This document shows, piece after piece, positions 43,557 to 52,122 of a DNA stretch of 53,615 nt (position 1 is its first letter; each line of letters opens with the position of its first letter). The stretch is taken from assembly GCA_002753095.1 (NCBI GenBank), contig PDZU01000013.1, forward strand, positions 1-53,615, given 5' to 3'. The notes beneath the pieces were generated by a model, which was not told the origin of the DNA, made no database searches, and saw only the letters and a list, made by a program, of their open reading frames with translations. The stretch is from Magnetococcales bacterium (GTDB taxonomy: Bacteria > Pseudomonadota > Magnetococcia > Magnetococcales > Magnetaquicoccaceae). The translations under genes and the position numbers were made by a program.

Positions 43557-43585
43557 GATATCTCACAACCTCACGCAAAAGTCAA
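43557..43585 (-). promoter_or_regulatory. Possible sigma70 promoter of the hydrolase gene
   Basis: On the minus strand TTGACT (43580-43585) and GATATC (43557-43562) are separated by 17 bases, 42 bases before the start codon. The -10 is weak. The AT-rich 43579-43780 stretch holds no gene I can support. Confidence 0.4.
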
Positions 43586-43781
43586 CAAATTTAAAACCTG
43601 CATCTAAAAAACTGAAAAAATCTTCAATATACTGTTATAATGATTTTAATTATTCATATTGCCGACACAAACCCAAAGACAACTGAAGAATGTAATATCT
43701 AACTGCATCGTTACCCATACATTAACTAAACAACAACCTCCTGTTCGACAGAAAAGAATTCATCATGATATGCAATGTTAA

Positions 43782-44004
43782 TAGTCGGGCATCCGCCCCA
43801 TAAGCGTTAACATACTCCAAAGATTTTAAATCTTTAAAAATTTTTGCGGGGTCCAGGGGCGATCATCGCCCCTGGCGGGTGCAGGGCGGAGCCATGCTTG
43901 TAATGTGCGGCGTTTTTAAGAAGCAAATGCGCAGCATTTGCGCACGCCGCACCAATCTGTGCCCCGCAGGGGCACTCTTTGGGAGGGCGGACGCCCGACT
44001 TTTA
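43782..44004 (+). repeat. Composite palindromic repeat R9
   Basis: Full copy with GTGCGGCG-type nested hairpin and the same AT-rich lead as R8. The tail and the 73 bases that follow resemble the equivalent region after R6. Confidence 0.85.
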
Positions 44005-44109
44005 ACATTGCGTCTTATAAAAAGTTTTTCACTATCGAACGGGTTTTTGCCGCTCGGTCAACGCTTATTGGGCGGAGCCATGCTTGAAATGTGCGGCGTT
44101 CCCTCGCCC

Positions 44110-44180
44110 AAAAAAAAAGCCCCAGGGGCTCGGCCGTATCCAGGATTAGTGGGGACACGGCGTACTGCCAGGGGCGGATG
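44110..44180 (-). ncRNA. Candidate ~70-nt small RNA
   Basis: The minus strand has a promoter (44187-44215), then GCCGTGTCC/GGATACGGC (9-bp stem, loop CCACTAATCCT), then AGCCC/GGGCT with a run of nine T. This is the layout of a compact bacterial sRNA or antisense RNA. No Rfam family recognised. A short open frame (MACIRPWQYAVSPL...) overlaps it from a start 3 bases after the -10, but it has no ribosome site. Confidence 0.55.
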
Positions 44181-44186
44181 CAAGCC

Positions 44187-44215
44187 ATGTTAACAAAAGA
44201 TCCCCATCGTGTCAA
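44187..44215 (-). promoter_or_regulatory. Sigma70 promoter of the candidate small RNA
   Basis: TTGACA (44210-44215, perfect -35) and TAACAT (44187-44192) are 17 bases apart on the minus strand. The start would be near 44180. Confidence 0.6.
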
Positions 44216-44262
44216 CACGATTGCAGGGCTATCGCATTTGGATTTTTTCCTGTCGTTACTCT

Positions 44263-44435
44263 GGCAACACGGTGCATGTCGGGCTGCCGCCCTCCCAAAG
44301 CGTGCCCCTGCGGGGCACAAATCTGTGCGGCGTGCGCAAATGCTGCGCATTTGCTTCTGTAAAACGCCGCACATTACATGCATGGGCTCCGCCCCTGCAC
44401 CCCGCCAGGGGCGATGATCGCCCCTGGACCCCGCA
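44263..44435 (-). repeat. Composite palindromic repeat R11
   Basis: Full reverse copy with intact GTGCGGCG/CGCCGCAC and GCAAATGC/GCATTTGC stems, ending 14 bases from the chemoreceptor stop. A fragment (44063-44100, TTGGGCGGAGCCATGCTTG..GTGCGGCG) sits on the other side of the small RNA. Confidence 0.85.
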
Positions 44436-44449
44436 ATAAATGGTGTTAG

Positions 44450-46066
44450 TTATCTACTCATCCGAAAGAATGAGATGGCACTGCGCAACTGCTCAGCTTG
44501 CTCCAATAACTTCTCGGCAGTCGAAGCCGTCTCTCCAGACGCCGCAGCATTCTGCTGAATCACCTGATCCAACTGCTGAATCGCCTGATTGACCTGCATC
44601 GCCCCTTGCGCCTGCTCACGACTGGAAGTGGCAATCTCCTGCACCAAGTCCGACGTGCGCTGAATGTCCGGTACCAGATTGGCCAAACGCGTCCCCGCCT
44701 TTTCCGCCACCACCTTGCTGTGCCCAGCCAAATGGGTAATCTCACCCGCCGCCGTCTGACTGCGCTCCGCCAACTTGCGCACCTCGGACGCCACCACCGC
44801 AAAACCCTTGCCATGCTCGCCCGCCCGCGCCGCCTCAATGGCCGCATTGAGCGCCAACAAATTGGTCTGCCGCGCAATCTCCTCAATGCTGGAAATTTTG
44901 CCAGCAATCTCCTTCATCGCCGCAACCGCCTCGGCCACCGCCTGACCACTCTCCTGCGCATCCCGATTGGCCGATATGGCAATCTGCTCGGTCGCCGTGG
45001 CATTCTCCGTGTTGGTGGCAATGTTGGCCGTCATCTCCTCCATGGCCGCCGAGGTCTCCTCAATGGAAGCCGCCTGATTGGAAGCCCCCTCCGAGACCAC
45101 ATGCGACGTGGCAACCAAATTTTGACTGCCATCCGCCACCAACGCCGCCGAATGATGCACCTCGCTGACCACCTCGCGCAACTTGTCCGACATGCGCGAT
45201 AAGGCCGCCGCCATCTGCCCAACCTCATCCTGGCCGCCCGTCGACACCGTCACCGTCAAATCACCATTGGCCATGGCGGTCAAACTGCCAGCCATCTGCC
45301 GCACCGGTTCGACAATCAACTTGCGCACCATGCCGGAAAACAGCAAAAAGCCAATCACAAACACCGTACCCGCCGCCAACAACATCTGCAACAAAATCTC
45401 ATTCTTGGCCTGCGACAACTCCGACAACGGCGAGGAGAGAATAATCGCCCCTACCTGCTGATCCACTTTCCAATCCTCTTGGTCAAAACCAAACCAATCC
45501 ACCTTCTGCTTGTTGCCGTGACACTCCATACACCCCTCGTCGGCGCGAATTTCACGGACAAAAACAAACTGGCCACTGGCCGTATCGGCCCGGGCCAAAT
45601 CTTTCTTGCCACTGCGGCTCAACTCATCCAACAAAGCCAGTTCGCTGGCACTGCCCTGCGCCTTTGGATCACGAGGCCGGTCACGCTTGAATACCCGTAC
45701 CCCCATGCGACTGTGCTCCATCGCTGCCTTGACCGCATCCAACATGCGGATCACCGGAATGGTGCGGTGCAGATTGGTCTGCCGCGCACACTGCAACCGC
45801 GCCTCGACAGAACCCGCCTTGCGGCACTCCTTGGCCTGGGTGTACGCCTCGGAAGAGATCAACTCATCCTTCCACGCCTTGCCCATCGCTACCCGTACAT
45901 CGTGCCCAGCATCCAACGCCGCCAAAGCCGTCGATGCCTTTTGATGCTCAAACGCCTCCACCGCATCGTTCAGATGCAGATAACCCAAGACAAAAATAGC
46001 AAGCATAAACAGAGAAGTGAACAGCAATATCAACTTGCGTCCAATGCTCATGCCGGTAAAATCCAT
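44450..46066 (-). CDS. Methyl-accepting chemotaxis protein with c-heme sensor
   Basis: 538 residues. Membrane helix (12-30), periplasmic DUF3365/Tll0287-like domain (about 35-220) with CMECH (179-183), a CxxCH c-heme site, second helix (226-245), HAMP (about 247-300), then the cytoplasmic signalling rod with the conserved tip [31 protein letters not shown]. There is no C-terminal CheR tether. A heme on the periplasmic face suggests sensing of oxygen, NO or redox potential. Start ATG with GGGGGAG 8 bases upstream. Confidence 0.93.
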   Translation of the reverse strand: MDFTGMSIGRKLILLFTSLFMLAIFVLGYLHLNDAVEAFEHQKASTALAALDAGHDVRVAMGKAWKDELISSEAYTQAKECRKAGSVEARLQCARQTNLHRTIPVIRMLDAVKAAMEHSRMGVRVFKRDRPRDPKAQGSASELALLDELSRSGKKDLARADTASGQFVFVREIRADEGCMECHGNKQKVDWFGFDQEDWKVDQQVGAIILSSPLSELSQAKNEILLQMLLAAGTVFVIGFLLFSGMVRKLIVEPVRQMAGSLTAMANGDLTVTVSTGGQDEVGQMAAALSRMSDKLREVVSEVHHSAALVADGSQNLVATSHVVSEGASNQAASIEETSAAMEEMTANIATNTENATATEQIAISANRDAQESGQAVAEAVAAMKEIAGKISSIEEIARQTNLLALNAAIEAARAGEHGKGFAVVASEVRKLAERSQTAAGEITHLAGHSKVVAEKAGTRLANLVPDIQRTSDLVQEIATSSREQAQGAMQVNQAIQQLDQVIQQNAAASGETASTAEKLLEQAEQLRSAISFFRMSR

Positions 46067-46233
46067 GGCAAGACTCCCCCTGCAGTGGTGGAAATGAGGT
46101 ATCCTGATAGCAAAATTGAATGATCTTTATAAATATCATCACAATTGTAAAGCAAAAAAAATGTAGAATTACCTGCCAAACCTGCCAAATATCACAATCT
46201 TGCCAAGCCATACATACCAAAGGGAAAAAACGT

Positions 46234-47052
46234 TCACCCACCGACAATCACAGACTTGCGATGCTGCAGGCAGGGAATGCGCTGCCGACTCTGCAGCACC
46301 CGTTCGCGCTGCAGTTCTGCCAGCGCAAAACCACGCCCCTCGGCACAACAGGCCACCACCTGCCCCCACGGCTCAATGATCATCGAGTGGCCATAGGTGC
46401 GCCGCCCATTGACATGCACCCCCCCCTGCCCGGCAGCCAAGACGTAGGTAAAATTTTCGATGGCCCGCGCCCGCAACAACACCTCCCAGTGCGCCTCCCC
46501 TGTCACCTGGGTAAAGGCTGCCGGTACCGTCACCAACTCCGCACCGGACTCCGCCAGGGCACGGAACAGCTCCGGGAAGCGCAGATCATAGCAGATGCTC
46601 AACCCCAGGCGTCCCATAGGGGTGTTCACCAGCACCGCCTGCGCACCAGGGACAACCCGATCCGACTCCCGATAGGGGGCCTCGCCCCCAAGATCCACAT
46701 CAAACAAATGGATTTTGTCATAGCGCGCCTGCACCTGCCCGCCGGCATCGACGACAAAACAGGTGTTGGTCATTTTGTCGCTGCCCTCAACCCGCAGGGC
46801 AATGGATCCCCCAACGATCCACACCCGATGTCGGGCAGCAAACTCTTGCAAAAACTGTAAACTGGGGCTGGCAGCGGCATCCTCGCGATGGCTGATCTTC
46901 TCCGCATCGCTACACCCCATGAAGGAGAAGTTTTCCGGCAGAACCAACAATTCGGCCCCCTGGCGCGCTGCAGAGGCCATCAGTCGCCCCGCTTCGGCCA
47001 GATTATAGGCCCGGTCTGCCGTACTGCACATCTGAATCACCGCTGCCCACAT
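46234..47052 (-). CDS. Nitrilase-family amidase (Nit1-like)
   Basis: 272 residues. The nitrilase triad is Glu in LPENFSFMG (about 40), Lys in YDKIHLFDVDLGG, and Cys in SICYDLRFPELFR. The LSICYDLRFPELFR and RRTYGHSMIIEPWG stretches are closest to the Nit1/YbeM group that hydrolyses deaminated glutathione. Next to glutaredoxin grxC (5-base gap), it fits a glutathione-housekeeping context. Confidence 0.9.
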   Translation of the reverse strand: MWAAVIQMCSTADRAYNLAEAGRLMASAARQGAELLVLPENFSFMGCSDAEKISHREDAAASPSLQFLQEFAARHRVWIVGGSIALRVEGSDKMTNTCFVVDAGGQVQARYDKIHLFDVDLGGEAPYRESDRVVPGAQAVLVNTPMGRLGLSICYDLRFPELFRALAESGAELVTVPAAFTQVTGEAHWEVLLRARAIENFTYVLAAGQGGVHVNGRRTYGHSMIIEPWGQVVACCAEGRGFALAELQRERVLQSRQRIPCLQHRKSVIVGG

Positions 47053-47057
47053 CCCGC

Positions 47058-47315
47058 TTACCCCGCCAACAGAGGATCCAACTCACCAGCCGCTTCCAAT
47101 TCATGCAGGTCATCACAACCGCCCACATGTTGCCCGTTGATGAAAATTTGCGGGACCGTGCGCCGACCATTGGCGCGGCTCACCATCTCTTCGCGGCGTT
47201 CTGGATGCTCGGTCAAATTGATCTCCTGGAAGGCTACCTTCTTTTTGCTCAACAACGCCTTGGCCCGCACACAAAACGGGCATACTGTGGTCGAATAGAT
47301 CACTACCTCAGCCAT
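47058..47315 (-). CDS. grxC: Glutaredoxin 3
   Basis: 85 residues. TTVCPFCVRAKALL has the dithiol CxxC, VPQIFINGQHVGGCDDL gives the cis-Pro and the glutathione-binding GG. It reduces disulfides with glutathione. Start has an AAGGAG site. It lies in a minus-strand group comF-grxC-nitrilase. Confidence 0.95.
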   Translation of the reverse strand: MAEVVIYSTTVCPFCVRAKALLSKKKVAFQEINLTEHPERREEMVSRANGRRTVPQIFINGQHVGGCDDLHELEAAGELDPLLAG

Positions 47316-47354
47316 TACCTGCTCCTTGAATTCGTAGGAATCGAATAGTCCAAC

Positions 47355-48128
47355 TTACCCTTCCGGTATCTTTGCCTCATGCACAGACACCGCCGCCAAA
47401 CAGGCTACCACCACCCGTCTGGCCCCTGCCAACTTCAACGCCTGGACCGCCGCATGTACTGTGGCACCAGTGGTAAAAACATCATCCACCAACAACAGAT
47501 CCGCACCCGCAACCCGTTGCGGATCAGCCCGAAAGGCGTGGCGCACGTTCGCTGCCCGTTGCAGGGCATTCAAATGGGTCTGTGGCTGGGTACGCCGGAT
47601 ACGCCGCAACAGATCGGTCCGCACCGGTACCCCCAAATGGTGCCCAAGCGCCCGTGCCAACAAGGCCGACTGGTTGTAACGACGGCGCAACACCCGCCAC
47701 GGATGCAACGGTACCGGCAGCACCATGGCCACACCTTCCCAGCGCAACTCCCGCTGCAGGCGCTGCCACAACAGCCAGCCCAAAGTCCGCGCCCACTCTG
47801 GACGATCCGCAAACTTCAACCCCACAATCCAGCCGGTAAGAGGCTCCGCATACTGAAAAGCAAAATAGGTCGCATCCGCATACTGTTCCAAAGCTTGCAG
47901 ACAATAGCCACAGCCGTTCATCACCCCCACCGTGCGCTGCCCACAACGCAGACAATAACTGTCCGGCTGTTTGGGCAACAGCGCAAGACAGGGTTCACAC
48001 AACCGGTCCACCTCCGCCATCTGCGCGCCGCAGTGTAAACACTCGGCGGGAAAAAAACCATCCCATAGTGTGTGCCAGCCACGACGCCACCAACTTCCGT
48101 TCACCTCTGCCCCCGTGTGCTGCCCCAC
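47355..48128 (-). CDS. comF: ComF-family phosphoribosyltransferase-like protein
   Basis: 257 residues. Four-cysteine zinc finger (ECLHCGAQMAEVDRLCEPC) and a second pair (CLRCGQ ... GCGYC), then a type I PRTase domain with LVDDVFTTGAT, the PRPP loop, and VLPVPLHPWRVLRRRYNQSALLARAL. ComF/GntX-like proteins assist ssDNA uptake in competence. Start is GTG at 48128; another GTG eight codons in is possible. Confidence 0.93.
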   Translation of the reverse strand: MGQHTGAEVNGSWWRRGWHTLWDGFFPAECLHCGAQMAEVDRLCEPCLALLPKQPDSYCLRCGQRTVGVMNGCGYCLQALEQYADATYFAFQYAEPLTGWIVGLKFADRPEWARTLGWLLWQRLQRELRWEGVAMVLPVPLHPWRVLRRRYNQSALLARALGHHLGVPVRTDLLRRIRRTQPQTHLNALQRAANVRHAFRADPQRVAGADLLLVDDVFTTGATVHAAVQALKLAGARRVVVACLAAVSVHEAKIPEG

Positions 48129-48234
48129 CCTAAAAATAGGCCCGTGCCGATTTTACGCTGGCAATCTTCCGGCAACCGTTGTAGTTTCCTTTATTGTTCC
48201 GCCCAGCAAATCCTTTTTTCGCCCGGTGTACCCC

Positions 48235-48774
48235 ATGTCCGAGCCTGTCTCCCAAATCTACCCGGAAATTCTTGCCCAGGCCGCTGAACTGCGCCAGCGC
48301 GACGCCCTGATCAACATCGATGAAGAGCAGGTACAATTGCTGATCTTTCGCTTGTTGGAGCACACCTTTGCCATCCCCGGCGCACACGTCCGGGAGTTGC
48401 TTCCCGCCGGGGAGATCGTCCCGGTACCGGGCAGTTCCCCCCTGTTTCTTGGGGTAATCCCCGTGCGCGGCGAAATTGCCTCTGTCCTTGATCTGGCCCG
48501 CCTGCTGCAGTTGCCACCCGGCACCAGCGCCACCGCCCACAACCGCTCCAGCCGTATCCTGATCGTCCAGAAAGAGGAGATGAGTACCGGCATGTTGGTC
48601 GATGCTGTCGAAGAGATTCGAGAGTTTCCCAAAAGCGCCGTCCAAACGCAACAGGCTTCCCTCAACACCCTTCTGGAAAAGCTGTCCCAAGGGCAACTGC
48701 TCTTCAACCACCAGCCCACCCCCCTGCTCGATATTGCCAAACTGTTCCAGTATCTGCAGGAGCTGTGTGCATGA
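48235..48774 (+). CDS. CheW-like chemotaxis scaffold protein
   Basis: 179 residues from the ATG at 48235. A ~30-residue helical extension precedes a CheW domain: QLLIFRLLEHTFAIPGAHVRELLP, LFLGVIPVRGEIASVLDLARLLQLP, ILIVQKEEMSTGMLVDAVEEIREFP, ending TPLLDIAKLFQYL. It should couple a receptor to CheA. No cheA nearby, though the c-heme receptor lies 2.2 kb to the left. It overlaps the next gene by 4 bases. Confidence 0.9.
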   Translation: MSEPVSQIYPEILAQAAELRQRDALINIDEEQVQLLIFRLLEHTFAIPGAHVRELLPAGEIVPVPGSSPLFLGVIPVRGEIASVLDLARLLQLPPGTSATAHNRSSRILIVQKEEMSTGMLVDAVEEIREFPKSAVQTQQASLNTLLEKLSQGQLLFNHQPTPLLDIAKLFQYLQELCA

Positions 48775-49205
48775 AGCCTGAGCTTGTCACCCCAGAGCTG
48801 CTGATCCTGCTCTTTCACCACCAGGACAGCCGCCTGGGTATCGCGGCGCGCCAAGTAGCCCACACGCAACGCTGGCATCCCGAACATGGGCTAAAAAATA
48901 TAAGTTATTTTCATCACTGCCTGCACACCGGCGACTCGGATCCACACTATTGCGATCCCTACCTGCTCGCCCCCGCCGCACGACAACACAGTAACAGGGC
49001 TCTGCTCGTTGATCGTCTGCAGGGCGTGCTCGCGCTTCCCTACCGACAACTGCACCCCTGGCCACCGTGCCTGTTGCCTGCCAGCCAGAATCCCTATTGG
49101 GCCATCGCCCTGCCCGATACGGGCGCACCGATCCTGCTGCTGGATCTGGGCCGACTGCTGACTGCACGGCCACCACACCTGACTGGCCAGGACACCCCTG
49201 TTTGA
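48771..49205 (+). CDS. Degenerate CheW-like protein
   Basis: 144 residues, ATGA overlap with the CheW gene. The second half (ALLVDRLQGVLALPYRQLHPWPPCLLPASQNPYWAIALPDTGAPILLLDLGRLL) has the strand pattern of CheW subdomain 2, and RLGIAARQVAHTQRW fits subdomain 1, but the hallmark NLRG segment is lost and many His and Pro residues replace it. Probably a diverged CheW partner; function inferred only from fold and operon. Confidence 0.65.
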   Translation: MKPELVTPELLILLFHHQDSRLGIAARQVAHTQRWHPEHGLKNISYFHHCLHTGDSDPHYCDPYLLAPAARQHSNRALLVDRLQGVLALPYRQLHPWPPCLLPASQNPYWAIALPDTGAPILLLDLGRLLTARPPHLTGQDTPV

Positions 49206-49371
49206 ATGTGCCCGCGTTGTTGTGCGCAGGCTTAACTTCTCAAAAAAATGGCTGAGTCGCGCCTATTCAGAACCGGCCAACCCCTAAACAAGACGAAACA
49301 GCCATGAAAATGCCATCGCCAATTGACCTTTTCCACGCCATTACCCTGACCCTGCCGCCTGCAGCGCTGTT

Positions 49372-50217
49372 TTATTCGTTGCTCTGCCCATCCTGCATCA
49401 CCAACACTGGGCAATGCGCCTTGCCAATCAGGTGAACCAGTGGATTGGCGCTGAACAGGCGATCGATCATGGAACGGTCCCGAGGCTCGCACACGATGAT
49501 GTCACAACTGCGCTGCCGTGCCACCTCTAGAATGACCTCATTGGCATCGCCATCCTGCACCAGACCATCCGCATCCACCTGCCCCATTTTGGCTCTGGCC
49601 ACCAACCGGTTCACGGTCTGGTTCATCTCAGTCCGGTCGCGGCCATCCGCATCGGCAACGGTCAAGATGGTCAGCGGTAAACGGGCCTTTTGCGCCAAGG
49701 AAAAGGCCCCATTGGCGACATTGTCGCCCTCGCCCAGTTCTGGATCCACCGCCAGCAAAACACCATTGCTCCAGTACGAAAAAAGCCGTGGCACCACCAG
49801 AACAGAACACTCTGCTTTTTCGATAATCTTGGTGGTTGCATCGCCCACCATGAATTTGGCCATGCCACGCCGTCCCCGACGCCCGATGACCAACAGCTGC
49901 GCGCCCACCTCTTTGGCGACTGCCAAAATTCCCTGACTGGGATCTTTGGCTGGACGCAGCAACACCGAACTTTCTATTCCCTTTTCCCGACACAAGGCGT
50001 GGATCCGTTCCACGTTCAAAGAGGCATCCTGCTCCTCCACAATCGCCGCATCCGTTCCCGCTTCAGCCATCAACAGGCGCAACACAATCAACTGTGAACC
50101 ATGCTGAACCGCCATCTCGACTCCGACCCGTTCCACCCCCGCCGAAAATTCCGAGCCATCGGTAGCCACCAGAATGACCTTGAACTGATCCGGATCCACC
50201 ATACTGTCGTGACTCAT
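49372..50217 (-). CDS. Tandem universal stress protein (UspA)
   Basis: 281 residues, two UspA domains. The first (10-143) starts VILVATDGSEFSAG and keeps the ATP loop GRRGRRGMAKFMVGDAT. The second (150-278) starts VLLAVDPELGEGDN and has EPRDRSMIDRLFSANPL, a degenerate loop, so only the first is likely to bind ATP. An AAAGGGAGAG site precedes the ATG. Divergent from mgtE with 465 bases between. Confidence 0.92.
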   Translation of the reverse strand: MSHDSMVDPDQFKVILVATDGSEFSAGVERVGVEMAVQHGSQLIVLRLLMAEAGTDAAIVEEQDASLNVERIHALCREKGIESSVLLRPAKDPSQGILAVAKEVGAQLLVIGRRGRRGMAKFMVGDATTKIIEKAECSVLVVPRLFSYWSNGVLLAVDPELGEGDNVANGAFSLAQKARLPLTILTVADADGRDRTEMNQTVNRLVARAKMGQVDADGLVQDGDANEVILEVARQRSCDIIVCEPRDRSMIDRLFSANPLVHLIGKAHCPVLVMQDGQSNE

Positions 50218-50504
50218 GATCTCTCCCTTTGAGTATGTTCACCCCTGAAGGCGCGCAATCTGGAACAGGGTTACCTGTCCGTCCCGTCTGCCTCCACCTG
50301 ACCCACCGTCGTACATGGTATGCGGAAAGTGACCGGTCTTCAAGGAGCGGCAACGGCACGCACGTGAATTGAAATTATCTTTATCCATTTTATTCCACCG
50401 TCAATCATGGCCAATACTCTGCATATTGGCGGTTGCGATGCCATCGATTCGCAAAAAAAATCTCATTTTCCTGAAAAAAATTCACATGACACCTTGCCCC
50501 ATTC

Positions 50505-50533
50505 TTGACGGCGGTGGAATAGTGAGCTAATAG
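50505..50533 (+). promoter_or_regulatory. Possible sigma70 promoter of mgtE
   Basis: TTGACG (50505-50510) and TAATAG (50528-50533), 17-base spacer. Implies a ~140-nt leader before the first mgtE. A GGAATA (50516) to TATTCC (50594) pairing and GAGC/GCTC hairpin are possible in that region, but the M-box magnesium riboswitch core was not found. 50218-50500 holds no gene I can support. Confidence 0.4.
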
Positions 50534-50682
50534 TGACGGGCTTGATCGAACGGACGTTACCAGTGGGGCAGTAGTGCTGAAAACGGCGTAGCATATTCCG
50601 TATAAAGAGCCGGTGCTCTCCTTGCTTGGCCAACCCGCAATACCCTACTCTCCTCATGACCACGGAATCGGGAGGACGACCT

Positions 50683-52077
50683 ATGGCCGCAATCGTCGTT
50701 GATGAACCGCAATCTTCCTTGGGAAACCATCCCCCCATGTATGTCGAAACCATTCGGCGCCTGTACCGCAAGGGTGCCGATACGCAACTGACGCGCATTC
50801 TCAGCCGCCTGTTGCCCGGCGACATTGCCATGGTCATCAACAGCACCGATGAGATGGAAGAGGCTGCTGACATCTTCAATCTGATCACCCAGCCCACCCA
50901 GGCTGGTGAAACGCTGCAAAATCTACAGGAAGAGTATCAGATTCACATCATCTCCTCCTGCACCTTGGACCGTGCGGTTGCTGTTCTGGAAAATCTGCCC
51001 CCGGACACCCGCAGCCGCATTCTGAGCAAGCTCAACCCAGAGGTGGGCTCTCACATCATGAATGCCTTGGGCCAGGAGACCCGCAACGAGGTACAGAACC
51101 TCTTGCAGTACCTGCCCGATACGGCTGGCACGTTGATGACCACCCAGTTTTTTGCCATCGACGAAAACACCACGGCCCGCGAAGGGTTGGAGACCTTGCG
51201 CAGTCTGCCCTACCATGAGTTTGTTTTCTACGTCTACATTCTTGATGAACACAATCGGCTGTCTGGGGTCAGCTCCCTGCGGCGCCTGCTGCTTTCGCCG
51301 CCCGACAAGCGGGTTGGGGAGATCATGGACCGCCGGGTTCACACCGTCAACGTGGATACGCCACAGGAGGAGGCGGCCAAAATTGTCACCGCCTATGATC
51401 TGATGGCGATTCCGGTTGTTAACGATCAAGGGGTGTTGCGTGGGATTATCACTGTCGATGACTTGATCCATGTCATTCAGAACGCGGATACGCAGTCCAT
51501 GCTCAAATCGGTGGGGGCGGATTCGGAGCAGTCGCAAAATATTTTGACCCAGGCCATTACCTCGATTGCGCGCAATCGTCTGCCCTGGCTGGTGGCCCCG
51601 TTTATGGGTGGTCTGTTTGCCGCCTGGACCTTGGGTGAGTTTGAAGAGACCATGTCGCGCGTCATCCAGTTAAGCTTCTTTATGCCGATGATTTTCGGCA
51701 TGGCTGGCAATGTGGGCAGTCAAACGGCGGTGGTTGCTGTGCGTGGTTTGGCCACGGGGGTCATCCAGGTCAGCGACTATTTTGCGCTTCTCCGCAAGGA
51801 GACCAAGACCGGGGTTCTGATTGGTCTCTTTTATGGTGCCTGTCTCTCGCTCTATGCTCTGCTGGTCTTCAAGAGTTCTACCCTGGCCTTTGTGGTTGGC
51901 GTCAGCATTCTCTCCAATATCACCTATGCCGGTGTGATTGCTTCCAGCCTACCCTTGTTGTTGCAACGCATGGGCCATGATCCGGCCATTGGTGGCGGTC
52001 CCTATGTTTTGACCACCGTCGACGTGTTGGGGGTAATCAATTATCTGATGATTGCCACACTCGTCTACGGCTTCTGA
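50683..52077 (+). CDS. mgtE: MgtE-type Mg2+ transporter, copy 1
   Basis: 464 residues from the ATG at 50683 (GGGAGG 8 bases upstream; another ATG at 50656 lacks a site). N domain of helical repeats (about 20-150), two CBS domains (RSLPYHEFVFYVYILDEHNRLSGVSSL; MDRRVHTVNVDTPQEEAAKIVTAYDLMAIPVV), plug helix, and five membrane helices with IFGMAGNVGSQTAVVAVRGLATG, in which the pore-lining Asn-Val-Gly-Ser-Gln is conserved. It is a Mg2+-gated channel closed by internal Mg2+. The next mgtE starts 45 bases later. Confidence 0.95.
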   Translation: MAAIVVDEPQSSLGNHPPMYVETIRRLYRKGADTQLTRILSRLLPGDIAMVINSTDEMEEAADIFNLITQPTQAGETLQNLQEEYQIHIISSCTLDRAVAVLENLPPDTRSRILSKLNPEVGSHIMNALGQETRNEVQNLLQYLPDTAGTLMTTQFFAIDENTTAREGLETLRSLPYHEFVFYVYILDEHNRLSGVSSLRRLLLSPPDKRVGEIMDRRVHTVNVDTPQEEAAKIVTAYDLMAIPVVNDQGVLRGIITVDDLIHVIQNADTQSMLKSVGADSEQSQNILTQAITSIARNRLPWLVAPFMGGLFAAWTLGEFEETMSRVIQLSFFMPMIFGMAGNVGSQTAVVAVRGLATGVIQVSDYFALLRKETKTGVLIGLFYGACLSLYALLVFKSSTLAFVVGVSILSNITYAGVIASSLPLLLQRMGHDPAIGGGPYVLTTVDVLGVINYLMIATLVYGF

Positions 52078-52122
52078 TGACCATGTTCCCGCGCCAACCT
52101 TTCGCGACCAGGATGAACTGAT

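Noticed and set aside
50541-50682. M-box or yybP-ykoY riboswitch before mgtE
   Set aside because: I could not find the conserved core sequences of either class; only generic stems are possible.
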